Positions 21,126 to 32,506 of a DNA stretch of 64,000 nt are shown one piece after another. Source of the DNA: Tomocerus qinae (Eukaryota > Arthropoda > Collembola > Entomobryomorpha > Tomoceridae); NCBI GenBank assembly GCA_020055645.1, contig CM034546.1, positions 136,483,875 through 136,547,874 on the forward strand, in the 5' to 3' direction. Each line of letters starts with the position of its first letter. The stretch's first letter is position 1. The translations under genes were made by a program, and so were the position numbers. The notes under the pieces were generated by a model. That model was not told the origin of the DNA. It saw only the letters and a list, made by a program, of their open reading frames with translations, and searched no databases.

Positions 21126-21957
21126 TTACTCAATCGTAACCAACATTTGATCGCCTTCATTAAAGCTTAATATGGCTTGGATCGGACGGTAGACTTGTAT
21201 GGGTAAATTATATATTTTTTTGTCAATGGATGAAATCATCCCAAATATTATGCTAATGCGATATTGTACCATCTCATTTAAAACAATAATACTAAATGAC
21301 ATGACTATGAATATGAATCTATAGAAGTCCAATATGGTAATGTCCTTTACCTGGCGTTAATTACAACAACAATAATTTGGTAATACGGTTTCCAGAGTCA
21401 AAACACAATCAAGAATACGAATTACGATTCTTAGATAATCCAAATTGGAATAAGTTAAAATTAAACTGAATTTCCAAATTCATCGTATTTCGTGGGGGCG
21501 TTTTGCAAACTGTTTTATAAGGTAGTGCTATAAGAGTACAAAGTGAGTGGACTACAACGACTAAGGGAAGTGGGTGTGAAAAGTGCAAGTATAACAAATG
21601 AAAAGCCCAAAAGAGTGGGAAAACAGTGACGACCTAGCAATAAGAGCAGATATTATTATGTATATAGTATAGGGGCTAAAAGAGTATGGGTAAAAGGTGT
21701 ATGGTAAGTTGAACATTTTCTATAAATCTCAAGCAAAGTAGAATTAGTTTAACAAGGTGTGAAAATAAATAGAATAAACACTTTATTGATTCAAGTATCT
21801 TGGAAATATTATTTTCTATGAGATAAATGGAACTAGCATAATAAAGACAACTTACCAAACTATACTGTGACTCTTGTGCCGAACCGAAAACCGAACCTAT
21901 ATCTAAGGAAACACTAACACATAATATTATTAAACATGTCGTTGTTTCAGACATCAT
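21126..21957 (-). CDS. Possible two-exon unidentified gene or receptor remnant
   Basis: A first exon (21957-21856) encodes a hydrophobic start (MMSETTTCLIILCVSVSL) and ends at a good donor (GTAAGT). An in-frame phase-0 exon (21350-21126, acceptor CCAG) encodes a hydrophobic helix followed by about 45 residues and a stop. An acceptor directly before the ATG would also let this be an internal exon. The style resembles chemoreceptor exons, but no motif confirms it. Confidence 0.28.
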
Positions 21958-23037
21958 TACCTGTAACTAACGCAGAATTAGCCAGGCATATATTTCTGAG
22001 TACCTGTGGGCTGTCGGTAGTGACTTGCGTTATTCTAGATTTGATGTCTGTATCTCAGCTTCCAATGACATATTGAACATAACCTAACCAAATAAGGTCA
22101 ATTTCCTCCTGTCCATTGTTGCAGTCGGATTGCTCTTCATTCAAGACACAAGACAGTCTTTATTCTATTTCTCTCGTGTTGTTAATCCGGTAAGACAAAA
22201 AGGCTCCATCCTAGGGTGGGGCACCCATCTTTAGATTACTTAAGGATATGTTTAATTAGGTTTTAAGTACCGAAGTCTCGTAGCTAAAATAGAACGAACT
22301 CCAACGATCTAGTTAATTATCTGTTTGGCTGATCTCCTGAAAAGTTCCTGAAAAGCTTCCTTTATATACTTCTTCCAATGTACGATTTTTGGCATATTGA
22401 GTAACCTTTTTTCGTCTGTCAGTTCAGAGTCCTGGTCCTAACTTAATATTCAATACTCTGCTTTGAGCAAAGCATTCTTTCAACTATCTCCACTTCTATT
22501 ATTAAAATTATTATTATGACTTATAATACAAAATCAGTTTCATTAAAAAAAAAGTTAAAAGGCGGTTTTTCGTATACAAAAATAATATTGTAATATAATA
22601 TAGCCTATTAATTTGACTCAATGTTAACTGATTTTATTTTTAGCAGCTAGGATTTTGGATGTTCTGGGCGAGGTCCTCCAAAAGTGCTAATTTAATGCCC
22701 TGATCTGTCTCAATATTAGACAAACCTAAAGATTCCTGTATAACGGTCGAAGAAAGCAGACAATACTTTTTGCGTAAATTATAAATTTTCGGCTTGTAAT
22801 TTCGCCCATGGATAACTATAGTGATGTGTACAAATAGGGGGTAATTGTTTGTTCTTTTGATGTATAACGTTTAGGTGTGAATGTGAATATAATAATAATA
22901 ACTGAAACTTAAATTAATTAAATGATAGTTCTGGTAACCCCAGTTTATGCTACCTAGATAGTTCTACTGGTAGTATATTTATAAGGTAAAAGTAATTAAA
23001 ATTGAAAAACTGTTACCATACGCCAGTTTAATAATAA
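21958..23037. other. Intergenic, nothing recognised
   Basis: AT-rich sequence. No exon pair, repeat or RNA gene that I can support. Confidence 0.5.
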
Positions 23038-23457
23038 ATGGCTTTAAATAAAGATATTGTCGTTGAAGTGTTTTTACATAGACCTCACCCAGACAATCAT
23101 TTGAGTGGCTACTACCAAGCAAAAGGTTTGATATTCAATCTCACAGTTCCTGTCAGCATTCCAGCTAATTCTCTTTGTACTTTCTACTCTGGAGTTGAAA
23201 TAATACCACCAAAAGACATCTCTCTAAAAATAATTCCACATGAAGATTTAGAAACCATTGCTTGTCTTCAAGTGATTCAAGAAGTATTAACCCATGGTTA
23301 CCGAAGTGAATTACAATTCTCGGTAACCAATACTAGCCAAGAAGCGATAAATTTGCCTGGAGGATTTCACTTGGCAAAGTTAATTTGTTTGGGAACCGAA
23401 AAGATGAATATTCGGTTCAGCCATTCTGACCTACGATTGAAGGAGACCCGAATTTAA
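23038..23457 (+). CDS. dUTPase-fold protein lacking catalytic residues, single exon (139 aa)
   Basis: The frame follows the trimeric dUTPase pattern over most of its length. It has an AxGxxxNL segment where motif 1 (AGYDL) sits, a beta-rich SGVEIIPPKD stretch, HGYRSELQFSVTN where motif 3 (IDxDYRG) sits, and GGFHLAKLIC where motif 4 (KGDRIAQLIC) sits. The motif 1 Asp, the motif 2 RSG, both motif 3 Asp residues and the C-terminal glycine-rich motif 5 are absent, so uracil-nucleotide hydrolysis is unlikely. It is intronless, starts AATAAATGG, and has AATAAA at 23795-23800. A regulatory or virus-derived dUTPase-related protein is possible. The family call rests on eye alignment only. Confidence 0.6.
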   Translation: MALNKDIVVEVFLHRPHPDNHLSGYYQAKGLIFNLTVPVSIPANSLCTFYSGVEIIPPKDISLKIIPHEDLETIACLQVIQEVLTHGYRSELQFSVTNTSQEAINLPGGFHLAKLICLGTEKMNIRFSHSDLRLKETRI

Positions 23458-25590
23458 ACTGCATTGATATTATCAAGTGGACAATTTGCTATCTGGACAA
23501 TTATTGATAATGCACTAATTACCGAGAGATTAACTGTCAATTAAATGGGAGGTGGCAAAATTAAGCAAATAGCAAGTTTTATTCAGACCACATCTCACAA
23601 GTCAACAATCACACCTACCTTAAGTATAAACGTAAGTAATGTAATAGCATTTACTTATTTCTGTCTGGAGTCTGTGAATGTTGAATACACGCATTTGTAA
23701 AATACTTAAAACCTGATTTTGCTCTGATCTGTTATCTAATTCCAATTGTAGATAATTGTACGCAAGCTAATTGCTGTAAATACTTGAATTAAGCAATAAA
23801 AATTTACAGTTGATTGAGTGCGCCTTTGGTAGTCGGATAAATTGTTTGAATTTACTCAATATCCTTCATCTCAAATAAATTCAAAAAAATAATTGTGCTG
23901 ATGGAATTTTATTTGATTTTAACCTGACCAGCCAGAGAAGTGGCAAATCTGTCATAGCAATAAAATATTTCAATTGATTAATAAGATTTATGGAAAATTA
24001 CTAAGTTGGCCATTGGTTTAGCTGTAAGTTTAATTAATACCGATTAACCGATATTGTTTTTTCAAAATAAATACAACTCACATACTGAGGTATGGGTACA
24101 TAAGTGTATGTATGGTAAATTTATATTTTAACCTAAGGCTTTAGAATCATTAGACGATTTAAACACGATAGAATGCACGACTTAAACAGCGACATGGGGT
24201 AAAAAATTGTTTCCTTCCGGTTGTTACTATTACAAATAATACTTTTAAATAATTCCTCTGGATAATGTTTTTTACCATCTCATATCGGTTTTTACAATCT
24301 TGTATGAAACATATTATTAGCAGTTGACAACCTGTAGGAAATTGAAATGAATTGTGTAAATTTCCTTGACGCACACTCAAGATAAATAATGTTATGTATA
24401 TCACTACATTGCATTGTATAACGTAGACAATTATGTATTATTACCCAAGCTTGAGGTTTTTTCGTTTTTTGTGATATCCAGTCTCAAAGTCTCAAACTAC
24501 AAAAACATCCTGGGGCATAAATACATATCTGCAAAAAACCACAAGACTGATTGGCAGAGCCACGATATGTATTTGCTTATTTTTCAAAAATGTACCAAAA
24601 AATCTGTAAATATTGTGTACCAAAATTCGCACAATTAATAAAAAAATAGCTACTAGAGATGCAAAATATTATGTGAAAAAAATTACCTTAATAAAGGAAA
24701 ATATGTACGAAAAAATCGGAAAATTTGTTCCACAATTTTACAAAAATATTTAAAACAGCGTGTGTAAAAATGGAAAAATTCAAAATATCACGTGATAAAT
24801 ATGAAAAACATTAAACAGAAATTTAGTAAAACCATAATATAATATTATTATGTATTAAAAATAGAAAACTATTTCCAAAATCGTGTTAAATTCCTTTATA
24901 AGTTTCTGTGTCAATATCTACAGGTTTAATTGACAAAAAGCCAAAATAAGAACTTTGTTTTCATTCCCAAAACAGATATGCAAATATTTGTATGTCACTA
25001 TACCTTAAATTATGTAAAAGATGCTCGGAAAAGTGTATGTTAGTAGACAGTTGCGAAGTTGTATGACTCAGTCCTCAAGCATAAAAACTAGTTCTCAACG
25101 AAATATATCGCTATTCTGCTGATTGTGATTGTTATGTTCGTTTTTAGCAAGAAGGTACTTCTTAGAACGTTAACAGACAAGGGCATAATAATCATAACCT
25201 GTCCCAACAATAACAAAATAAAAGTCGACAATAACAAGTAAAGGTGCACGCGATATTACAGAGCAGGGTGAGGTAATTTGGAGTTGTAACTGGACTGGCA
25301 TCAATTACACTAAAATGTGCATACAAGGGAGAGATATAAATGTGACCTGAAGAAAACGTTGATTTAAATATTTAAGAAATAATTCTATTTGAAGTCTTCT
25401 TATGATCGTGTATTGCATTGGAATAATAATGCAGAATGACTACATTTCTGATCCTTTGTTTCTGTTTTAAAAATGAGCTAGGGAGTTGTTTAATTAAATC
25501 CCATCATACTGTGTATGACTATGACTGCAATTACGTCATTCCATTTCCATCGTTTGTTTACCAAATTTGCCTATCCAAAAAACTGATGTA
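23458..25590. other. Long AT-rich intergenic stretch
   Basis: About 2.1 kb with only short open frames lacking splice partners or protein-like composition. Nothing else recognised. Confidence 0.5.
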
Positions 25591-25595
25591 AATGC

Positions 25596-25603
25596 TATAT
25601 ATA
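25596..25603 (+). promoter_or_regulatory. TATA box, probably for the Cys/Gly-rich secreted protein
   Basis: TATATATA followed by GGGGAGATTG, with a TCTTCAAT start-like sequence about 35 bases on. The ATG is at 25902, and TTTTTCAG at 25889-25893 suggests a 5' UTR intron between them. Confidence 0.4.
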
Positions 25604-25901
25604 GGGGAGATTGAAGTCTATTTTCTTCAATACAACAAGAGAATATCGACATTTATTTACGCAAACAATAAATTTACTCAACATAGATAGAACATTTTTT
25701 ATAGGTGTCTATAAGACGGGAAAGACTGCACTGTAAAAGTACAAGACCTTATAATATCATAACGTAAGAAATCACATTTTAAATAATCACATGTTTATAG
25801 CTACTAAAAATAAAATGATATCGTAAAATTTAAAACCAATAAAAAGTTATATCAAATATTATATAATATGATCATAAAACTTGTAATTTTTCAGGAGAAA
25901 T

Positions 25902-26667
25902 ATGGCAAAATTAGCATTTTGTCTGATTTTTACGATAGCTGCAATGTGTCCCATGTAAGTTTGTCCAAACACTAATTTGGGTTTTAACATAAATCAGAAA
26001 TGCTTAATTAGTTAAATCGAATTTAGTTATAAATTTCATGGTATTAAAACAAAACTTTCTTTGTAGATTTGAAGTGTCGTCTGCTGCAGATGCCAACGGG
26101 AATGTAAATTGCGTAAATTGTGTGAACTGCAAAAGTTGTACAAATTGCCGAGATTGTTACAATTGCACAAGTTGTACTGACAGTAGTAACTGTAAAAATT
26201 GTAGCAGTTGCACTGATTGCACCAATCTCACTGATTGTTCAAGCTGCACGAATGTCAACAATTGCAGCGGTCTCAAGAGTATCACCAACCGAAATTGCGT
26301 AGGAGGAGGTGGTCAAAAAAGTTTGGGTGGATTTAATGGCGGCGGAAGTTCCGACTCTGGCTACAATGGCGAAGGGATTTCTAACGGAGGAGGTGGAAAT
26401 TATAATGGTGGCGGAGGCTATGCACCGGCAAATGGTGGGGGTGGGTATGGGCAACCGAATGGTGGGGGCGGATATGGGCAACCGAATGGTGGAGGCGGAT
26501 ATGGGCAACCGAATGGTGGGGGCGGATATGGACCAACGAATGGTGGCGTGTACAATGGGGGATGGGGCGACAATAACGGAGGGGGCAATGGACATCCCTC
26601 GGGACATAGCAATCAATACGGCAGAAGACGACGAGATGTCCAATTGGAGCATTTCACAAATTATTAA
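25902..26667 (+). CDS. Secreted cysteine-triplet and glycine-rich protein, 2 exons
   Basis: Exons: 25902-25954 and 26067-26667 (phase 2; donor GTAAGT, acceptor TTTGTAG). The first exon gives a signal peptide (MAKLAFCLIFTIAAMC). The mature N-terminal part, about 55 residues, is a run in which Cys falls at every third residue (C-x-x)n, with gaps only of six. The residues between are mainly Asn, Thr, Ser and Asp. A Gly/Asn/Tyr-rich region with four near-identical GGGGYGQPN-type repeats follows, then RRRR and a short C-terminal peptide. I do not recognise a named family. Extracellular matrix, cuticle, metal-binding or ice-binding roles are all conceivable. Reverse-strand frames here are shadows. 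Confidence 0.8.
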
Positions 26668-27220
26668 ATTAAGTATTTCTTAAATGTCACATGCCTACTC
26701 ATTAGCCAAAGATAAGACAACCGATTCTTCAAACAGCCAATAACCCAAGTTGGGAAAAAATTAACATTAAGTATGACTTGGTGACTAGACACTACTAAAT
26801 CAATTTGAATATTGTTTTATAACCTTTGGAATGGAAAGAATTTGTTTAATAAATAGTTGGAAGGGATATTGTTGTTGCTGCCACAGTTTCTTTGTCTTTT
26901 TTATCCAGAAATATTTAAGCCCGTATAGCAAAATAGTATAAAGACTATAATATTATGAATAACCTAATAACCTTGGTATAAGCTCTTATCGTATTTTCAG
27001 TTTGGTCCGTTCAAAGCGAAATCAATTATTTTAGCAGTTAACAATGGCGAACATGGGTCGTAGTCAGTCCAGTGGAAAACTGGTCGAAAAGTTGTGGATA
27101 ATTTTACAGCATGTGGCTTATGAAACAACATCAATTGTTTTTACTTACTTTCAAAGTATGAATACATTTTTTCAATATCATGACCATAGTATAAATGCGC
27201 ATTGAATTCTGTATGTACTA

Positions 27221-27571
27221 AGGGTGTCTAATAGCGCGGTAATAAACACCTTGTCTGTATTAATTAGGATTAGATTGTAGGCTGTATTTATTAACCAAAA
27301 GTCTTCAAAATTTCCAAAAGGTTGAGGAAAATGAATATCTGAAACTTGTGACTCCGAAAATTAATACGTTTTCAATTATAGCGTTAGCGGGAAAACATGA
27401 TTTCCCTCCCACGCTATGATTCAAAACTTATTAGAAATTTCAATATTTTCTGAGCCACAAGTCCGAGATGTTCACCTTCCGTCATCTTTTAGAAATTTTG
27501 AAGACTTTTGGTAAATAAATACGGCTAATCTTAAGTAATGCACACAAAGTTATCCCACTAATAGCCACCCT
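27221..27571. mobile_element. Tc1/mariner-like MITE (351 bp) with TA flanks
   Basis: The ends AGGGTGTCTAATAG and CTATTAGCCACCCT are inverted repeats. The arms extend about 165 bases, including a shared ACCAAAAGTCTTC block. Both sides are flanked by TA (27219-27220 and 27572-27573), the usual Tc1/mariner target. There is no transposase. The interval 26668-27218 shows no exon. Confidence 0.8.
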
Positions 27572-27673
27572 TAATGACGGTATGTATGTTAGGCATCAAA
27601 AAAATTTGGCAATTTGATTGGTGTGGAGCCAATGAAATCCTACTATAGTAATATTATAAACTTATGATTCACC

Positions 27674-29174
27674 TTATCCCGTATATAGTAATACACTGAC
27701 AACATTATCAATGAGAAATGCCATAAAAGTTAAGAAAAATCCCGCATCAATATATCCGAAGTCATTTATTTCCACAGCAGTTGGTCTCATTCCTCGGGCA
27801 ATTCGGCGGACCAATGGGTTTTTGTGGACTTTCTTGTTGTTGATAAATGCAGCAGAGAGTGAATGCATTTTTGACGCTCTTTGCAACATGAATAGATTAA
27901 GGATGGCTAAAATGGTCAACATTACGGGCATGAAGAGATATCCTGGCATTCCCATCTTCTCCTTCAGTTTTATTGTTCCGTAGATAGATGTAACCCCAAG
28001 CACTTGGTCAACAATCAGGAGCTGGGGAAATATGATGTAAGCACAAATTAGGTTGATGTGTTTATTAACTAGTTTCAGGGAGCAGTATACTCTCAGCGAT
28101 CTCTGTATAGACTTGTTTGACAAATCCTCAATATATTTTATCCAATAGGGTCCATATTCTACATACATACATACATAGATACAGCCGAGTTGAAAGTACA
28201 ATGTTATAGGGGCCACGAATGTCATTGACAAGTAGAAAACTACTAGTCCAGTTATGCTCCTGTTGAATATCTCTCGGGCAGTCATCGCTTTGCCGAATTG
28301 AAACCGTGGCTCAAGACTTAGTGAATGTTCAGCCAATGATAAATACATGCAGAGCAGCAGAGAAATCAGTATTTCTAATAGAAGAATTGACCAAACAATA
28401 ATTCCCATGTAGTCCACAGTCTTTCTTTTCTGTTTTGAGAACGGGAAGAGTTTCTCAAGTTCTAAAAAAGCGAAAATTTTAAAGCAATGAAACATTTACA
28501 TTATCAATATAGGATAAGACTCGAGATGAGAAGGAATTTCTTCCAATTTAAAAGGCACCGATGTAAAAATGACCTGCTTTTATAAAACTTGGAAATAAAT
28601 ATTACCCCAGTTTGCATCACAACGCATGAACATTTCCAGGCAGTTTCAGGTCATCAAAATAATTAATTACTAGGTCACCATTAAATCTTAACTCGGAAAA
28701 CAATTTCTTCTCGTCTTCCTTGTCTAATCTTTTGTCATTTGCATTGAATTTTTCATCATATTATATGATAATTTCAATTTTTAAATTGGGATTTAAAGGT
28801 AATTTATTACTTGTGAGTTGCTCATCCAAGATAATGAATTGGTTGATACATCGTGAGATTTCATCAGCACCGACATGAATGCAAGTTAAATTGGCTCCAA
28901 TTGACAAGAACAGAAGAGAACTCCCGCACAATAGCAATATAACTGCCCTATCCGAAATTTGAGAACAAGTTGTCTTGTACAGCAGCCAACTCATGAGAAA
29001 CAATCCCAGACTGGCATTATACAATGCCCCGATGGCCCATGTCGCCAATTTCCACCTTTTCAGTGTAGGATGTACACGGAAACTTTTTGAATCTATTCCA
29101 TACGGGACCATTCCACATGTTTCGAATATTTGGAAGTACAATAAGATTGCTTTCTTTGCAAAGTTGGTCAACAT
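27674..29174 (-). CDS. Seven-helix chemoreceptor-like protein A (383 aa)
   Basis: Exons: 29174-28811 and 28461-27674 (phase 1; donor GTAATA, acceptor TTTTTAG). About seven hydrophobic segments are visible, with a C-terminal block containing GMRP and a last helix ending close to the stop. Length and architecture match the proteins at 44322 and 55601 (384 and 395 aa), including the phase-1 first intron and a short hydrophobic C-terminus. The Gr-type TYhhhhhQF motif is absent, so this is probably a lineage-specific branch of the arthropod chemoreceptor superfamily rather than a classical Gr. It lacks the second intron found in the other two. An acceptor-like TTCCACAG just upstream may end a 5' UTR intron. 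Confidence 0.72.
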
Positions 29175-29461
29175 TTTGCCCAGAGCATTTAAAAACTGTG
29201 GAAAAAAATAATGGTGAGGGTTCTTATATTTTTTTGAGTAAAATCCTTACCTATTTAAAGAGAAATAGCAATATATTGACATTGTACCTATATCAGCAAA
29301 TACCAAGAACCTGTTGGGACAATAATTGTTTTACTAGACAATAATTTGAATAGATTTTAACGTGTTATTTCGTTTTGTGTTCTAAAGGTTATTTATTATT
29401 TAGAATTAGGACACAATCATTACTAAAATTTCAACTTTATTTGGTGGATTAAATTCAGTAT

Positions 29462-29755
29462 TCGTGTATTTTTATCCATGAATTTAATTCGCTATACACG
29501 AAATTAATTCTTTATACATGAATTTTTATTCCTTACACAGGAAATTAATTCTTTATACATGAATTTAATTCTGTATACGCAAACCTAATTCTGCATACTA
29601 GGTGGACTTAATCCCCTATTCACGGATTTAATTCTCTAAAGACGACTTAAATTCCCTATACGCGGATTTAATTCTCGATAGACGACTTCAATTCTCTACA
29701 CATGGATTTAATTCTCTATACTTAGGAATAATTCTCTATGCATGGGTTGCAATTC
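29462..29755. repeat. Degenerate 22-25 bp tandem repeat, roughly a dozen copies
   Basis: Variants of GGATTTAATTCTCTATACAC recur through this stretch with frequent substitutions. No coding potential. The rest of 29175-30687 has no recognisable gene. Confidence 0.8.
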
Positions 29756-30687
29756 ATGCTTATCTTGAAAAATTAGTTGTTTTGATTTTTTGTTTAACAT
29801 TAAATAGCAACTACCCCACTACCATTAGTAAAATTTTTGCAAGAACTTTTTAGTTCTGTAAATTAAAAACTAGTTTACTGATTCTCTAAAATTGTGGAAC
29901 TTGTATTTCCCTAGTAATAAAACATGTTTTCTAAAATGAAATTGCAGGTTATACGAATTAAAATAATTGTATATCCATTTCAGTGTGATGGAGGGTCAAT
30001 AATTTAGGAAATGGTGTGCTATGAAGTGTTCGGCAATTACCTTTACCGCCCACCAGACTACAAGGTCCCACTCTAAGAATCTCCGCCCACCCTAAATGTT
30101 TTTTCTAAATGAGCCTAATTATAAACATATATAATTTTGGGTCTTTTAGTCTTGCCACATTAGTCTTCCTTTTGCGAGAAATTTTAAGTACGCTGCTGCA
30201 TTTTCTAGTTTTTGGTCATTGTTCAGCCCACTAAGCATTATTAACAATGCCGAATGGTAGTCAGGCAAGTTCCCCAAAAATCGATGTATGTTTCGGCTCG
30301 AAGTCGTGGGATAGCTGGAAAATTATGCGACATTTCTAAATAGGTCAATTCAGAAATCAAAGGTCCTGTGGGTTAAGCTTAATTAAAAACTCTCTTTGAC
30401 TTTAACTGTATTTTTCCAACTTGATTTATTGTTTACACCACTAAACTATTCCTGCTTACAGTAACATTTATTTCCAATATGATTTTTCAACGAGTTTACA
30501 ATCATAATAAGCATTTTTTTGTTAAATCCATTTGCATGTCTTGACATATACACATCAATGAGTCATGCGAAATTTTTATTCATACAAAGTTTAAGAATAA
30601 ATGAGCTAATCCATAGTATTATATTTAACAATACATAAATTGTTACTTGGTTCATGACCTAAGATAAGGTTACCAGCAATTGTTATT

Positions 30688-31508
30688 TTATTCCAACATG
30701 CACAATGTTTGTCTTTTCTGAGTACAAACAGACTCTTTCCAACCAGTACATTTAGCGCCTCCACATGAATTTGCGGGAGCTTGTACAATGCTGATACATC
30801 CACAAGTTGGATCGTTCGGAGCTGAACCAGTAATCCAATCAAAAAATGTTATAGAAGTGTCGCCATCCGTCCCCCAAACGTATTTCCCATTTTCAAAAAT
30901 ATCGTTTCCAGCTGTCCATACGTCGGAATTGCACTCTGATAAAAAATTAATATTCACCAAACTCTGACAAAGCTTCCTTCAAAACTTTCTTTTCCTTAAA
31001 AAATTGTATGTATGGGAGTAGCATTGAAATGCTTACCAACCCCTGAGAGATATGCGTATACTTCTCGATTTTCCTGCTCATCTTCTATGATAGCCAAAAC
31101 TAAGTCGCTAGAACTGCATGCCAATCGAGCGTTATTCCATGTAACCTGCAAGTAATCAAATTTTGCCAACCAAGTTTTCAAGGAAATTAAAAAAAATAAT
31201 TGGAACGGACGGTTTTTATCGCAAACGATTTATCCCATACCTGAAAACGGCAAAAAAAAATTCAGTTGAGGAATACCTGTCGAGTATCCAAGACGTAGAG
31301 TTTACCGCTGTGAGTATACCCCAGAACGGTTGTATCTGAACATATGAATTGGAGACGTAATTTGTGACAATTATAAAAATAAATATTATTTAAAATTTTT
31401 GAACTTACTTTCATTATTTTGAAATAGTTTTCTCTTAGATAAAGCCCCTGCGATGGCGGAGTATATAAAAAACAAACAAATAATAGAATAGGTGATGGTG
31501 ACTTTCAT
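30688..31508 (-). CDS. Secreted C-type-lectin-like protein 1 (171 aa)
   Basis: Exons: 31508-31409, 31335-31277, 31145-31037, 30935-30688 (phases 1, 0, 1). A signal peptide (MKVTITYSIICLFFIYSAIA) is followed by a compact C-type lectin-like domain. It has VTWNNARLAC near its start, an IIEDEQENREVYAYLSG helix, then DVWTAGND, FDWITG, CGCISI and the closing CTGWKESVC...LC. The disulfide framework is plain. The EPN/QPD and WND calcium/sugar ligands of classical C-type lectins are not visible, so sugar binding may be lost or different. The stop overlaps an AATAAA. It lies head-to-head with the paralogue at 32507. Confidence 0.88.
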
Positions 31509-31568
31509 TTTGAATGTTGTCGGGAAATAATAATTAAATTAAAAGTGACGGGTTGATTGATTGGGATG

Positions 31569-31576
31569 AATTTATA
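31569..31576 (-). promoter_or_regulatory. TATA box of C-type-lectin-like gene 1
   Basis: The minus strand reads TATAAATT, 61 bases before the ATG. The paralogue at 36191 has the weaker TATCAAAT at the matching place. Confidence 0.55.
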
Positions 31577-31663
31577 GCGCCCTACCGCTTCTCCTTTGCT
31601 TTTATGCAAACATTTTCAACCATTAGCCTTCAATAAAGCTTGTAATGTAAATGGAATGTTAAA

Positions 31664-31730
31664 AGCGAGATTCTGTAGAAATGTCAAATTCGGCTGAAAC
31701 ATCTCATTTGACATAATCTATCGTCTGCAC
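31664..31730. promoter_or_regulatory. Conserved block in the divergent lectin-pair promoter
   Basis: About 65 bases containing TGTAGAAATGT and CGGCTGAAACAT. It recurs at 36347-36413 and again at 36513-36575 in the other divergent pair. It lies between the two start codons in each pair. Confidence 0.5.
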
Positions 31731-32506
31731 ATTTTGGGAAATAAATCCATGGAAGTATCGACACAACATAAAAGTTACAAATAATAATTAATGAATAATT
31801 AATCACATTTAAATGGATGTAAGAAACAAGCGCGTATATTGTGATGATTCGCGATCAGTGGCAAACTTATTATAATTATATGACATAATCTGACTGGACC
31901 TGACGAATAACCTTTCAAATGTTCGAAAAATTCTATTACGATGTACAAAAATAAATATACATTGATATCAGGACCAAACCCATACTCGATTATGTTCATT
32001 TTCAAATTTGACCATATTAGTTTTGACCTCTAGATAACTGAAAGCATTAACTGATGGAAATATTGTTTCGTTTTTAAGTTATTGACGACTGTCTTATGGG
32101 GCTTCCAAAATTTTCCGTCGTGACAGACAGCCAGAGTGAACATTCTCATAAAGTAGCACTGTTAATGAATGTTCATTATCGTTCCTCCCAAATCCAAGAT
32201 AATAAATAACCTACTAAACTCCAGGATTAGCCTACAATGATATGCACCATTAAAAAATTATACGATAGGAAAACTGGGGCAACCCCTAAGTTGGCCAAAA
32301 CAATAACAACGCTCAGATACATGAGATAAATGATAGACCGTGCTTAGCTCCATTTTGTCAATGGCCAATAAAAGGAAGTTCGGACACTTAACTTTATACG
32401 TAAATGGTCTATAGGAAGCTGGTACGTCTGTGGTCAAGAATTAATTCTTATTCACTAACCAACTATAGTAATCTTCAGTTACTAAAGCTACTTCACAAAT
32501 TCCAAA

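Noticed and set aside
24159-24638. Two short frames on opposite strands
   Set aside because: AT-rich chance frames without supporting signals.
26239-26683. Alternative frames over the Gly-rich region, both strands
   Set aside because: Shadows of the repeat-coding sequence of the Cys/Gly-rich protein, which has the signal exon and splice support.
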